A DNA stretch of 64,000 bases from Rotaria socialis. Lineage: Eukaryota; Rotifera; Eurotatoria; Philodinida; Philodinidae. The notes below the pieces were generated by a model. The model was given only the letters and a program-made list of their open reading frames with translations. It was not told the DNA's origin and searched no databases. Made by a program: the position numbers and the translations under genes. The stretch lies in NCBI GenBank assembly GCA_905331475.1, contig CAJNYU010002386.1, positions 1 to 64,000 of the forward strand, read 5' to 3'. Below are positions 12,107-24,100 of this stretch, piece after piece. The first letter of the stretch is position 1, and every line of letters begins with the position of its first letter.

Positions 12107-13020
12107 TTAATATTCCTGCTAATGCTAAATGGAAACAGAACGGAGCGACTATTGCTGGAGGTCACGGGAGAGGGAACGCCACTAATCAACTCAACGAACC
12201 TCATGGTCTCTTCGTTGATGATGATCAAACAGTGGTTATTGCTGAGTTCAAGAATCATCGTATCATGCAATGGAAGAACGGTGATACAACGAATGGACAA
12301 GTTGTTGCTGGCGGTAAAGACAAAGGAAAGGAATTACATCAATTGGATCTTCCAACTGATGTATTAATTGACAAAGAGACGGATACTCTCATTATTTGTG
12401 ATTATGGGAATCGACGAGTTGTACAATGGTCTCGTCATAGTAGTACAACACAAGGTGAAATACTCATTGACAACATCATCTGCTGGGGATTAGCAATGGA
12501 GGAGCAGAGATATCTCTACATATCTGACATAGAAAAACATGGAGTAAGACGATATCAATTGGGTGAGAAGAATGGCACTCTTGTAGCTGGTGGTAATGGT
12601 AAAAGTGATGGACTCAATCAACTTATCGAGCCGAAATATCTTTTTGTCGATCGGCAACAAAATGTCTACATATCAGACAGAGATAATCATCGTCTGATGA
12701 AATGGACTAAAGGTGCAACAGAAGGTATTGTAGTTGCTGGAGGACAAGGCCAAGGGAGTGCTTTGACACAATTATATTGGCCTGAAGGAATCTTTGTTGA
12801 TACGTTGGGCACACTCTATGTAGCAGACCGGGGGAATCATCGTTTAATGCGTTGGATTCAAGAAGACAAGAAACAAGGCACTGTAATTGTGGATGGAAAT
12901 GGTCCAGGAGCAGGAGCAAATCAGTTCAGCAACCCCGTTGGTTTGTCGTTCGATCGACATGGTAATCTCTATGTCGCCGATCGTGATAATTATCGTGTTC
13001 AACGATTTTCTATCGAATAA
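12107..13020 (+). CDS. NHL-repeat beta-propeller protein (3' exon)
   Basis: The exon begins after the acceptor CTCTTCTAG and reads Val-Asn-Ile-Pro-Ala-Asn-Ala onward to the TAA at 13,018-13,020. It encodes six NHL repeats with the signature of a Gly-Gly or Gly-rich turn, then LFVDDD, LYVADRGNHR and similar strings, enough for a complete six-bladed propeller. NHL propellers bind proteins or RNA; proteins of this plain type are very numerous in bdelloids and are often secreted or membrane anchored. The frame is open upstream to 11,974, but only through a GA microsatellite that gives Arg-Glu repeats, so I treat that part as intron. The 5' exons, and thus a signal peptide or anchor, were not found. 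The gene could be partial. Confidence 0.8.
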
Positions 13021-13392
13021 GACTGTGAATGGTTTTTTCATTGTTCGTTTCTTTTTCTATACTTTGAAATAAATGAACAAGAAAAAGAAAGTTTCTTTTA
13101 CTCTTTCGCTTCAAAGAAAAGAAAAAAGCTAAAATATAAAATTACAAAAAAAATAAACAACAATAATCAAAAATATATACTTACATTTGTGTTCGTTCGG
13201 ATTGAATTTAATTTAATTGTTGAATGGAACTAAAACATAAAAAGTAACAATAAATTTTATTTTTTTTGGAATAAAATAAGTGAAAGTAATTATATTTACT
13301 TTGCAGTTGAAGAAATCGAGAAGAAACGAATTGACTGGAATAAGAAAAAGGTTTTGTTTTTTGTTTACCAGCTAATAGTTGCTCGTGCGACC

Positions 13393-13495
13393 AAGAGCTA
13401 CCTTGGTGGTGACATAGAGAGCCAAGGCTCTTTACGTACAGGCATAGATCTAACGTGTATAGAACATACAACAGAGAGATCTATATGCGGCCTGT
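13393..13495. repeat. Two adjacent stem-loops (foldback or ncRNA candidate)
   Basis: Stem 1 pairs AAGAGC-TA-CCTTGG (13,393-13,406) with CCAAGGCTCTT (13,422-13,432). Stem 2 pairs ACAGGCATAGATCT (13,438-13,451) with AGATCTATATGCGGCCTGT (13,477-13,495), with a small internal bulge. They lie directly next to each other in otherwise AT-rich DNA, and further GC-rich sequence continues to about 13,560. I do not recognise a known RNA family. Confidence 0.5.
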
Positions 13496-13947
13496 ATGTG
13501 CTATGGGCACCAATATAGGCTTGGGCAGTTTCACGCCGATGTATAGAAGGCCTTCTCCGTAGGACGTATTAAATGTACAAAAGAATACTTACTTTGTTTT
13601 GTATTACTAAAATAGAAAATAGAAAATTAAAACTAAAATTAAAATAGACAGACAATTATTATCATATAAAAATTAAAATAATACTCTCAAAAAAAAGGGT
13701 ATCATATGGAACTATTTATGATTCTAGCCAAGATACTGAACCTTTTAAGGTTTCACTCGTTTATTAATAAACCATCGAGGGTTCTAGCTGGTTTAAAGAA
13801 CCATGCCAGATCCTCAATAGTTCCGGATGTTTGAAAAGGTTCCGCCCTGCACCCTTTATTTTGATGCTGAACCATTTTTCCAAAGCTGGTTTTGGCTTGC
13901 AGCAAGATATTATATTTTCGGAACGTGACTTAAGTAATATATATCTC

Positions 13948-14150
13948 AAATAGGTTATCGAGGTCTGAGAATCCAAATCCGTCATCAGTTTTTCGATCCG
14001 AGCTCCCTTGGGTGAGAAATTGGTTCCATCAAAAAGTCGAGGACTGTAAAATTAGAAATTTTATTGCAACTCCGATTTCAATTCTGATCGAAGTTCTAAA
14101 TAGGTTATCGAGATCCAGGAATCAGAATCCGGCATCATCGATACCGAGCC
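13948..14150 (+). repeat. Degenerate direct repeat
   Basis: AAATAGGTTATCGAGGTCTG (from 13,948) and AAATAGGTTATCGAGATCCA (from 14,097) start two copies of about 55 bp. Both continue with GAATC, AATCCG, CATCA and end at CCGAG. The copies are about 149 bp apart. Confidence 0.6.
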
Positions 14151-14593
14151 AGAGGATCCGAGTCAGATTGGTGGATATGGGTAGGTGCGTCTTAATAATC
14201 AATTCTATGGTAAGCTATAACTTATAAAATGTGCTTATTCTTTTACCTATTTTCATATATCACAATTATCAATAGAGAGTAATGTCAATCTGGTAAAAAG
14301 AAGTCAATAAGTTCTTTATTTACGTACGTAGCAATAATCAATTGAAATGTAAATTCAATATGATAAAATGAATTAATGTTTTTTTTTCTATTTAGGTATA
14401 TGTGAATAATTGATCTCATGGTTAGTTTAATCTTGCACTATCAGTCGCTCCTCTTGTCTGTTGTTTAGGATCGTCTCAACAACCAGTAACGACGATTCCC
14501 TGTCGTGCGAATAAACGAGAAAGGGCTGGCTCGTATTCTGCTCACAACAAATCCAGGTAAATATAACACATACGATTTAGTGGTTTAGCATAG

Positions 14594-14720
14594 AAATGAG
14601 GGTTAAGAATATGATTAAGGGTTAACGTTAGAGGGTAGGTTAAGGATAGAAATTAGGCTTACGGATAGAGGTAAGGGTTAAGATTAGGAATAAGGGATTA
14701 GGTATGAAATTAACGGTTGG
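14594..14720 (+). repeat. Degenerate TTAGGG-like tract
   Basis: The tract is rich in GGGTTA, TTAAGGGTTA, TTAGAGGGT, TTAGGC and TTAGGAATAAGGG words, irregularly spaced on one strand. It looks like a decayed minisatellite or interstitial telomere-like tract. Bdelloid telomeres are reported as TGTGGG, so a telomeric origin is doubtful. Confidence 0.45.
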
Positions 14721-15029
14721 ATACAACATTAGTCTAGAGTTCTAGACTAATTGAGTGTGGTGGACTACATTTTACTACTATAGAATCATTTTTGGAAGAA
14801 ATATGAAAAAGTTTCAGCTACAACCAGATTTTGCTTGAACTTTAAATGGTTGTGAAAATGGTACCCAAATCTAGAACCCTAAAAGGTTCAATATGACACC
14901 TTTTTTCTTTCTGAGCATGCTAAGAAGCTACAAGAGAAAACTTTAAAAAGCAAATTTGTCTAATGGGATAAGTCATTATTTTCGACAAAGAAAAAACAAG
15001 CGATAGCGATAAGGAGCAGATACTGATCT

Positions 15030-15350
15030 TCACATATCTTCAAACATCCACCAAGACCCATAGGAATCCACTAGGATCTACAGAATCCACCAGAATCCAA
15101 GGAGCCAGGAGCCGCTTTTCCCCCTTGGTCCGGCTTGGAAACGGCCGGTTCCGGATAGTTCCGTTGATTTTGTGGAAGCAATATTCCGGTGATTTCCGAT
15201 AAACTCCTGCCGGAAAAGCCCGACTCTATTTTTGACCGGAATACTGCTTCCATGTTCCAGCTATTTCCCGCGTATTCCATGGAGTACCCTACGGGATCCG
15301 GTGGCCGGAATGTTCGACCTGGGAAGTAACCCAATCTTGGCAGGCCTATT
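15030..15350. repeat. GC-rich interspersed repeat
   Basis: This block is much richer in G and C than its surroundings and contains repeated CCGGAAT, TTCCGG and ATTCC words in both orientations, with weak internal inverted symmetry. It shares TCGACCTGGGAA and related words with 63,170-63,300, so the family is present at least twice. It is probably a non-autonomous mobile or satellite-derived repeat. Confidence 0.5.
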
Positions 15351-15583
15351 AAACGAAAAGTAATCTTTGAAACTAACGATTATTTATCAAGCTGAACCAG
15401 AGATGTTGTGTGGTTAGGGGTGTTTCTCTTGGCCTGACCTAATTTTATATTAAACTTTATAGTTGATATTGAGCAGCTGTTTTCTGCGCGATAACTGACT
15501 TTGTAGACCAAGACTTAATGAAAAAATAGCAGTCTCTTTCTTGAAAATTGAGTTTAATGGATTATTGTAACGATTTTTAGGTA

Positions 15584-15628
15584 AAAGTGGGGTGTGGGTA
15601 TGGATGTTTGCTCACACCCTCACATTTT
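15584..15628. repeat. Second TGTGGG hairpin
   Basis: AAAAGTGGGGTGTGGG faces CTCACACCCTCACATTTT, forming an imperfect inverted repeat of about 16 bp. The core matches the hairpin at 10,774-10,820. It sits just downstream of the nicastrin stop codon. Confidence 0.45.
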
Positions 15629-15660
15629 ATTTATTATTAATTTCAAAAGAAACAACTGTC

Positions 15661-17895
15661 CTATTGTTCAAGAAAGGAGAATTTATCTGGCTGAATTAAT
15701 ATAATAGGTGATAATTTCGTAAGAAAATATGTTAGAATAAATCCAGAAATAAAAAGTAAAATACCACATATAAGTGTAATAATATCTTTTCTACTATTAT
15801 CAATCATATAGACAAGTAATTCAGGTTCATCATAATTCGATATAAATAAAATTCTATCGTCAATAGATTTATCTGTTATTGGTATTAAATTAATTGAATC
15901 TACTGAACCATATAAACATGTTTCTGTTGATTTTTGATAGATTTTAAAATTAGTAACATCGTCGATTTCGTCACATTGAGGTCTACTTATATTTGTATTT
16001 CGCATGGCGATCCAATTCAATAAAATATCATGAATGTACGATGATGCATAGAAAAAATGATTATTTATATATTTTTTCACATCAGATTGATGTAAAATAG
16101 GTTGTAGAAATGAAAACGATTCTTTCATATTATTCAAAGCTTCTTCAAAGTGAAATAACTTTGCTTCAGTTATTACATTCGAACAATTCGACTGAAGAAA
16201 ACAATCAAATAATGCTTGTATTCGATCATTTAAAGCATCTTTAATTTCTATAGATAAATTATTTAAACATTCCGGTAAATTAAAATAACTACAGATCGTT
16301 TTCAATAATGAATACATATGATTTTCTAAAGATGTATAATTGTTTACATGAATTAAAGTATCTTGATAACTATTAAAGAATGGATTCATATATTCATAGG
16401 CATCAGTAAATATTGCTAATGTACTAATATTTAATAAATGAAAATCATTCAAAGAACGAACGAGTCGATTTGATATTGGTTCTAAAGTTACGGTGTTCGA
16501 AGAAACTTCTCTAAAAATAAAAACTTGTTATTTTAACAATTCCAACATTAAGATGATTTGTAGAATTTTACAAATGCTTACTTGTATTTTTCAAGAAATG
16601 GATGAATATTATCATATAAAATAAATGTACTATTTTGCGTAATACCTAATTGATCAATATTAACTATAATATCAATATGTTCAGGTTCGATAGGATGTAA
16701 ATTATTGTGATTAGTTGATTTTTGTATTCTATAAGGAAATCGTTTTTCTAGAATCATTTGACTTAATTCATATGTTCCATAATAGTTCCAATTTTGTCCA
16801 TTCATAAACAAAATAACAAGATCTTTATTGTTATCATCGGCGATTAATAGTTGACTTAAATTGATACGACCTAACAACCAAGCTAAACCAAGTAATGTAA
16901 CAACGCCGAAAGCTGTCGATTGAGCACCTGCATCTGAACGATAAGGAAATATACTAGAATGAAATCATTGAAAGAAATTTTTTTACTTTTTGGTTGAAAG
17001 ACAGAATAGAAATCAAATTTAGTATACAATACAATAACAGATTTTGCAGGACGAGTCTTTTTTCCTGATATTGTATTGAATATACTCCAAACAATATTTA
17101 TCATTGGGCTTCGACATTTAATTGAATAATGTTTAAAATAAGCTTCAGCTAAATTAAAAATAGAATTCACATTTTTAAAGAGTCTCTAGTAAAAATTTAC
17201 CAAAATAATTTGATTTTGATCGGCGACTACAAACTTGAGCATTTTTAGCACCATATGCATATGATTTCATACTATGGAAAAAGTTCTCGTTGGTTTTTTT
17301 TTAATATTTAGAAAACAATCACTGACTGTACATTGATATGCCTTCCTTTGAATACGTGTTTGTGATTATAGATACGACTAAGTTTTCTAAACTCATCTAC
17401 CATAGTTTGATTGGTTAATAAAAAAATTGGTTTATCAATAAATGTTCCTCGAAAATCAATGCCATGTGTATTTTTTCTAATCGAACAATTCGATGATATT
17501 GACTCACCAATGAAATCTTCCGGACAAGTACTCACTTCAGTAAAGTGACCATCTGTTGTTTTATTCGTATTTTCTCCATCAATAAGTATGCCAACAATCA
17601 TTGGAGAATGAAATATAGCAAAATCAAGTATATCTTTTCGAGGAGGTATCAGAACAATAATAGAATACGAATAGTTAAATGACGTTAGATTATGTAATGA
17701 AGTTACATCAATTAATCGACCACGATTACCTGATCGATGAGATGAGCAACCTGTTATAGAATTCTTTGTTAAATAGCGCATACAAAAATTGAATGATGAT
17801 GTCATATACATATTCAATTGGATTGAACGAAGTTTTATTGTTAAACATGAAGAAATGAATAGAAGACAGACAATCCACACGACATTAATTATCAT
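15661..17895 (-). CDS. NCSTN: Nicastrin (gamma-secretase subunit)
   Basis: Five exons on the minus strand: 17,895-17,332, 17,285-17,201, 17,148-16,987, 16,933-16,582 and 16,510-15,661. They sum to 2,013 nt, or 670 residues (human about 709). The start at 17,895 gives a signal peptide (IINVVWIVCLLFIS); an upstream codon at 17,928 is TTG. Family landmarks are a Cys-rich N-terminal region with GCSSHRSGNRG, the segment NFFHSMKSYAYG, the strand SVIVLYTKFD, the following GAQSTAFGVV (nicastrin GAES equivalent), and one transmembrane helix near the C-terminus with a short tail. Nicastrin is the large ectodomain of gamma-secretase, gating substrates for presenilin (Notch, APP type) in secretory and plasma membranes. 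The human DYIGS motif region reads NYYGT here and the preceding Glu is Gln, a notable divergence. Confidence 0.85.
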
Positions 17896-17986
17896 TGCTG
17901 AGTGAGAGAGATAGAGAGAGAAAAACAATGCTGCAAGGCGCCAATTGTTGTACAGATTGATAACGAAATGAAAGAGAAATTAAATC

Positions 17987-17991
17987 GCCGG

Positions 17992-18048
<57 letters not shown>

Positions 18049-18059
18049 GGGTCACGGCA
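17987..18059 (+). tRNA. tRNA-Phe (GAA anticodon)
   Basis: The 73-nt sequence folds as a cloverleaf: acceptor GCCGGGA with CACGGC, D-arm TAGCTCAGTTGGGAGAGC, anticodon stem CAGA/TCTG with loop CTGAAGA, so the anticodon at 18,020-18,022 is GAA, and the T-arm GGTTCGATCC (B box). The discriminator base is A. A poly-T tract directly downstream (from about 18,062) fits a Pol III terminator. One acceptor pair is a G-A mismatch, otherwise it closely matches animal tRNA-Phe. It has no intron. Confidence 0.93.
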
Positions 18060-18140
18060 CATTTCTTTTTTTTTGTTGTTTCGTGTAGTTACGAAGTAAT
18101 TTCGTTTTATTTTCGTATTTTATTTTTTGTCAATATTTTG

Positions 18141-21100
18141 ATGACAAAAATTTTCAACAATGGTATGATGATGCTAAACTGTCGTTTATCGGAAGTATCA
18201 CTTGGTTGTTCGATAACGATTGAATATGAAAAAATTGAATGGCAAGAAGGTTTTCAATGTAGTATTCGGTTTCATGGACAACATTGTCTTTCGCCAATTT
18301 TTCCCATTGAAATGACACGCGATGGTCGAATGCAAATGAATTTTGTATATAAAGATGTTGGAGAAGTTAATAAGTTTTACTTTTCATTATTAACACTTAA
18401 TAAAGTTTAATCGCGATAGATTATGGCTATTGAAATCGAATTATTATCAAATAAAGAAATAGGATTATATATTAAATGGATTGAAATTAATATTCCAAGA
18501 AAATCATTTCTACAAAGGTTAGCGCTAGAAAATATTCGTATGTGAAATGTATTTTGCGAACCGATGTTTTATTAGATTTGATGTACAACGTTGGCTTCAT
18601 TTGAATATGATTGATGGACGTACACGACTAATGTTAGCACCAAATCAACTGCCTGGTTATGCACCGAAGAGTAGAGAAAATTTTTCATCGTTTTTTTTGT
18701 TCAGTTGATTTCTCAGTATCTATAGGAATGCTTGAAAATATTGAACAACCAAAACGAGGTAACAGTTGTCCTCGCTCATGGATGAGAAAATCTTTTCTTC
18801 ACTACTAGACAATGTTAAATATATGGTACTTATTGAAATTTCACAAACTAAAGGCAATATTGATGGATCAACAGTATCTATCGGTCTAGTCGGAAGTAAG
18901 AAATTGTAGTTGAGAATATAAAAAAAGTGGTTCTTTTGCTCTATTTATAGAATATGGCCGAGCATCGGCAAATCGAATAAATATGAAATATAATACTACT
19001 ATACCCCTAAAAATTTATCCGCGTCGAAATATCTTCGAATTAACTATGCTTGATGTTGGTTTATTGCATGAGTATCAAATCAGCTTCGAAAATAATCATA
19101 ATAACGGTTCGTTGTTCATTACAACTATGTATATCTATCGTAAACAATATTATGAGTAAGTAAATATATCTGTTTGAATTGGTTGAGTATGTTAAATTCA
19201 GAGTAAACATTCAACAATGGATTGCAAATGGCCAAATATTAAATGGTTATACTCGATCGTTAGATCTACCAACAGCATCAACATTGTTCAATGAAGTTCA
19301 ATCAAGTAAATAAAAATTTTATTAAAAAGAAATTCTTCAAATTTATTCGTTCAAAAGAATCATCATTTATTCTATGGATAACTGGTTCTGATTTAATTAA
19401 AAACGAAATAACATTACCAATAGAATTTCAATTAAATTACCAAAATACTATGATAAATCCTGTTCAAGAAACAATTACTATTCGAGCTAATATTCCATCA
19501 GTTTTAGCTCTGTCTACAGCTTGTACAATGCCAGTACGAAAAAATTAACTGTCTCGTTTCTTTTTCATGAAAATTTTCTTAGTTAAAATCAATCTTACTT
19601 GGATATAATCGAACATCAATCGATTATTGTTTAGCAAGTGAAATAGTCGTTCTTAATGTTTTTCAAGGTCAACATTTTTAGTGCGTTTTTATTTTCAATT
19701 ATTTTAATTATTAAAAATTTTGCTCTTCAAAGTTTTCAATATGATAATGAAGTGCCAAATTCAATGAAGGACATAGATTATTATTCTTTTGTACTAAAAG
19801 AAAATGTTCTCACATCAATATTGCATAACTGTGTGTATAGGCTGTAGACGTCGATAAAACAATTTGATATCTGTCGGTTTCAGCTAAACAATACATCATT
19901 TCAATGTTAACATCAGAAAATAATCAATCGGAAAAACACACAATAAAAATTGTGCTTCGCGGCGAACGAGGTCTCACAGCTATGCTTTCGTTGCATAATT
20001 CATCGTGGAATAAAATACCATTTCGAGCAAAACATAAAGATAAATTTCTGTTGCTCGCATCTGATATTGGACAAGTAATAGCAGAGAAATTATCTGAAAT
20101 AGATGTTAAAATAAATATCGTTTTACGTACTAGATAATAGGGTTAACAATATTTCATGCAAGTGAAGACGGAAAATTCAATTTTGATATTATTGAAATAT
20201 TTGTACCAGATACAAAATCGTGTATTCGGTGAGTGTTTGATGAAATTTCAAAATGCTCTCATAGACGGTTTTTCTTTTTGATTTTTAAGATTAAATGGAA
20301 AATATCAAATATTCAATGAGATTATTGATTTTAATTGTCGTAAATAGAATTCTTGAAGGTTTCTAATCTATCAATGTTTATTTTTCTTTTGTTTGACAAG
20401 AAGAATCGCATAGTGTTTATCTCGTTCAAATTAAATCAGGTTTTAGTACATTAAATGAAACAGCCAGCGTCGTTTTAACACTTTTTGGCGAAGAATCATC
20501 TGTTGACTGGATTTTATTAACCTGTGATAATGATACTCAACCATTTCGTACTGGACAACTTGATACATTTTATATTCCAACAAAGAGATTGGGCAAAGTA
20601 AAATTTTGTTTTCTAAAGTATTGTATTTAAAATAATATTCATAGATTCGTGCTGTGAATATTAACTGTTCAAATATTGATGCGAATTCGAAATGGTTTTG
20701 TGAAATGATCTATGTTCATGATACAGTTTTTAATATAAAATCTAAGTTAATATTCCCATGAGAAAAAAAAACTATAAACTCCCTACTTTTGCAGTTATGT
20801 AATTAATCGTTGGTTTGGTGATCATCACGAATCAGATTTTGTCGATACATTAAATACCACAAGTAAAGCAGCACTGATTCAACCAGCTTCAACAAGATTA
20901 CTGACGACTTTTCTTATGCTAATAAAAAATGGTCTTCGAACAAACACAAATCCAATGCTCATACCTTCGCTATATGTTTTCTTCGCTGGTCAATATGGAA
21001 CTTCACCTGTTATTCATTTAAATGAGCTTACTGATCGAAATGACATATTTCAATCGTTAGAAACCGATGAATTTACTTTTACAATACCTGATACTGGCAT

Positions 21101-24100
21101 GGTAAGCAGAATAGACATTTTTGTTCTTAACAAGAAAATGTTATACGTTTAGCCTGATATCATGCGCATTTGGAATACAGATGATCTTGCTCCGTGGACA
21201 TGTGAATATATAGATATTAAAAATATAACTAATTCTAAAACAGCTCAGTAAATAAATCGCTTAAAAATTTACATCCATAAAAATGATTCGTTTTCAGCTT
21301 TCCAATGGGCGTTGATTTACCAAAAGTTGATTCGTTTTTTTCGTCGTATATTGATCTTGAAGTTGATATTGGACGAGTAATACTTCCATTACCAGGACCA
21401 CGTAATGACGCTGCATATCCATCATATCAACTAATGATTCGAACTAATCAAGCTATAGATGCTAACGATAGTGTTGTTACTATACAAATAAAAAGTGATA
21501 AACACCAATCAAAATTGATCCCATTAATTGGTCTATTTAAAAATGAAACAACTTCTAAACTCTATCTCTATGGTATTTGTCCACTAGGAGAAGTAAATTT
21601 GATAGATAGAATAAATAGAATGATTGTAAATATATTTATTAGTTAAAAGAAATTTCAATCTATTTTGATGGAAATCATAAAAATGCACAATGGATATGTG
21701 AATATGTGATGATTTATGATTATTTAAATCATCAGTATTATGGAGCAAAAATAAATACGAGTGTAACGTCCCGTAAATACAAATTAGGCATAATAAAAAA
21801 TATGGATCCTAATTATCTGAGTAGTACAGATTTTCTTTTATATATACTGGGTTTACTTTTGTCTTGTTTCTAGACGAAGAACTTGATCGCATAGATACGG
21901 CATTCATCGATAAAAATGTTCAAGAATCAGGCATTAGATTTTTTCATTTTAAATAATCGAACTTGAGAATCGCTCTTGGTTCGAAGACGAAAACGATTCT
22001 TATTTTATTCTCTAGATCCAATCTATAGAATATTATATAAAACTCAAGCAAATGTACAAACAAATATAACAAGAGATGCAGAAATTTCAATTCGATTGAT
22101 TGGTGATGAATCGACATCGTTTTTTCGTCTTGAGCATACTCGTCCGCTCATATCTGGATCTATCGAAGAGTCGTTCTATCAAGAAAATGAATCGATTACT
22201 GGAGTAAAAATTTTAGAATTCAAAATAATACATATTTTTCTTTTGAGACAGTTAAATAAACTAGAAATTCAATTGTTTGATAATGCAAATACACATTGGG
22301 CTTGTGAATCTATTGAAATTCAAAATTTATTAACAGATGAAATTGTTGTGTAAGACTAATAATTTAATAGCCTGCCTCGTACTTTTGTTGTTTTTATTAT
22401 AATAGATTTCCAATAAATGATATTCTAGAAGCAACAATAAAAACAGATGTAACCAATCAAAAGATCACAACATGGAAATCAGGTTTTAAATCTGGTATTA
22501 TTTATATTATGCGAGTTCGAACAGGATATCAAGGTGCTTCATTAAATTTTCGTTTTGGTTCTGTATATTTATCATTGAAACTATATGGTGATTCTGGTGT
22601 GTCTAATGAAATACCATTACGTATTCCTTTTGAACAATTATATTATCTTAAATGTAATCAAACCGATACATTTGAAATCGGACAAATCACATCTGTTGTT
22701 GGTCAAATAAGTTCAATTGATATATATCATAATGGCAAACGAGAAGATTTTTGGCATATCAATTGGATCGATATAATTGATATAACAACAAATAAATCCT
22801 ACCAGTAAAAATATTGATAGTTCGAAATATGTCGAAAATATTCTTTGTTTTAGTTTTACAATTGAAAAATATCTGAACAAAGATTTAGGAACAAATTTTA
22901 AAGTTCTACACATTCCAGCGGATGTATCTATATCTGCAACTGCAGGTTTTAGTCCACGCTCTATATTGACTTATTTTTCATGATTCGATTTTGATAACGA
23001 ATTTAATTCATTGTAGATGAGCTTGAATCGATACCTAACTATGCAATACGTGTTAAAACTGGCACACAAACACCGGCACATATTGATGATACTGATGAAT
23101 TGTCGACTGTCTCTATTGTGTTAATTGATCCTATAAATGATTCTGCTCGTACACCATTAAAACGAATCAATAGCACTGCACGATCAATTTTTCAGCCTGG
23201 TCAAGAAGATAGATTTGATATTACGATGACGCCAATGTTAGAGGTATGCGAAAGCCCATTATTCCACTAATTTATAACTATGTACAAAAACAATTCATGT
23301 GTACAGTTAAAAGTATTACAAATATATTTTAATGGCACATTTCCTTGGTTTTGTGCACGCATAACTATAACCGATCGAATCAGTGGCTTATCCTATCGGT
23401 AAATATATCGTTTTTTGATTCTATTTATTTTATTTTTAGAATATAATTAGATTTGATGTTGAACAATGGTTAACAGAAAATGCACTGGATAACCCAGTGA
23501 ACGTTTTTGGTCAACGAGAAGATGATCTGGGTATGGTAGCTGCATTGTCGGGTTTTCATTAAAAAAAAAGAATCGAGTTCGCATAGTTGTCTCTTGCCCT
23601 TTTTTCGAATGAAAGACACACAGCTTATGATTAGAACTGTTATGCTATATTCTATAGGTTGGATGTATTCTGTCACGATTAAAACTCAAGCTGTTCTACC
23701 AGCTAAAACAAATTTACGTGGAAAGATTCTCCTATCAATCTATGGCGAACAAGGTTCATTAGATGATGCTATTCTTGGTTCTGGTCGATTAATGCACGGA
23801 TTATTTCATGCTGGAGGAGAAGATATGATTGAACTTAAAAGCAACAAACGACTTGGAGAAGTAAGGAAGATTTTGTTAATTTCAATTGATTTAATAAATC
23901 TGAAATAGATTAATTCAATTGAAGTACGTCTTGAAGTAGCTGAATGGCAATCATGGTTATGTGATACGATTGAAATTGTTGATTCAACTGCTAATTGGGA
24001 TTTTTTATCACGTACCATGATAACAAAAACTTACAAGTAAATATCTAGATTGAAGTTTTGCTTCTTTCGTAGTCGAAGTGTCACACTTGCCGTTCGTATT

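Larger units (their letters stand above)
13021..15660. other. Repeat-rich intergenic region
   Basis: No supported gene. The region contains nested hairpins (13,393-13,495), a degenerate direct repeat (13,948-14,005 and 14,097-14,150), a TTAGGG-like tract (14,594-14,720), a GC-rich repeat (15,030-15,350) and a second TGTGGG hairpin (15,584-15,628). Open frames here, including an 87-codon one on the minus strand at 15,071-15,334, follow the repeat composition and show no domain. Confidence 0.5.

Noticed and set aside
15071-15334. An 87-codon minus-strand open frame as a gene
   Set aside because: It lies inside a GC-rich repeat, with composition-driven residues and no domain.
18405-18419. A seeming 15-nt intron in the PLAT gene
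   Set aside because: A normal 54-nt intron from GTTAATAAG to GATAG (about 18,366-18,419) in phase 0 gives a better PLAT strand (VGEIMAIEIEL).
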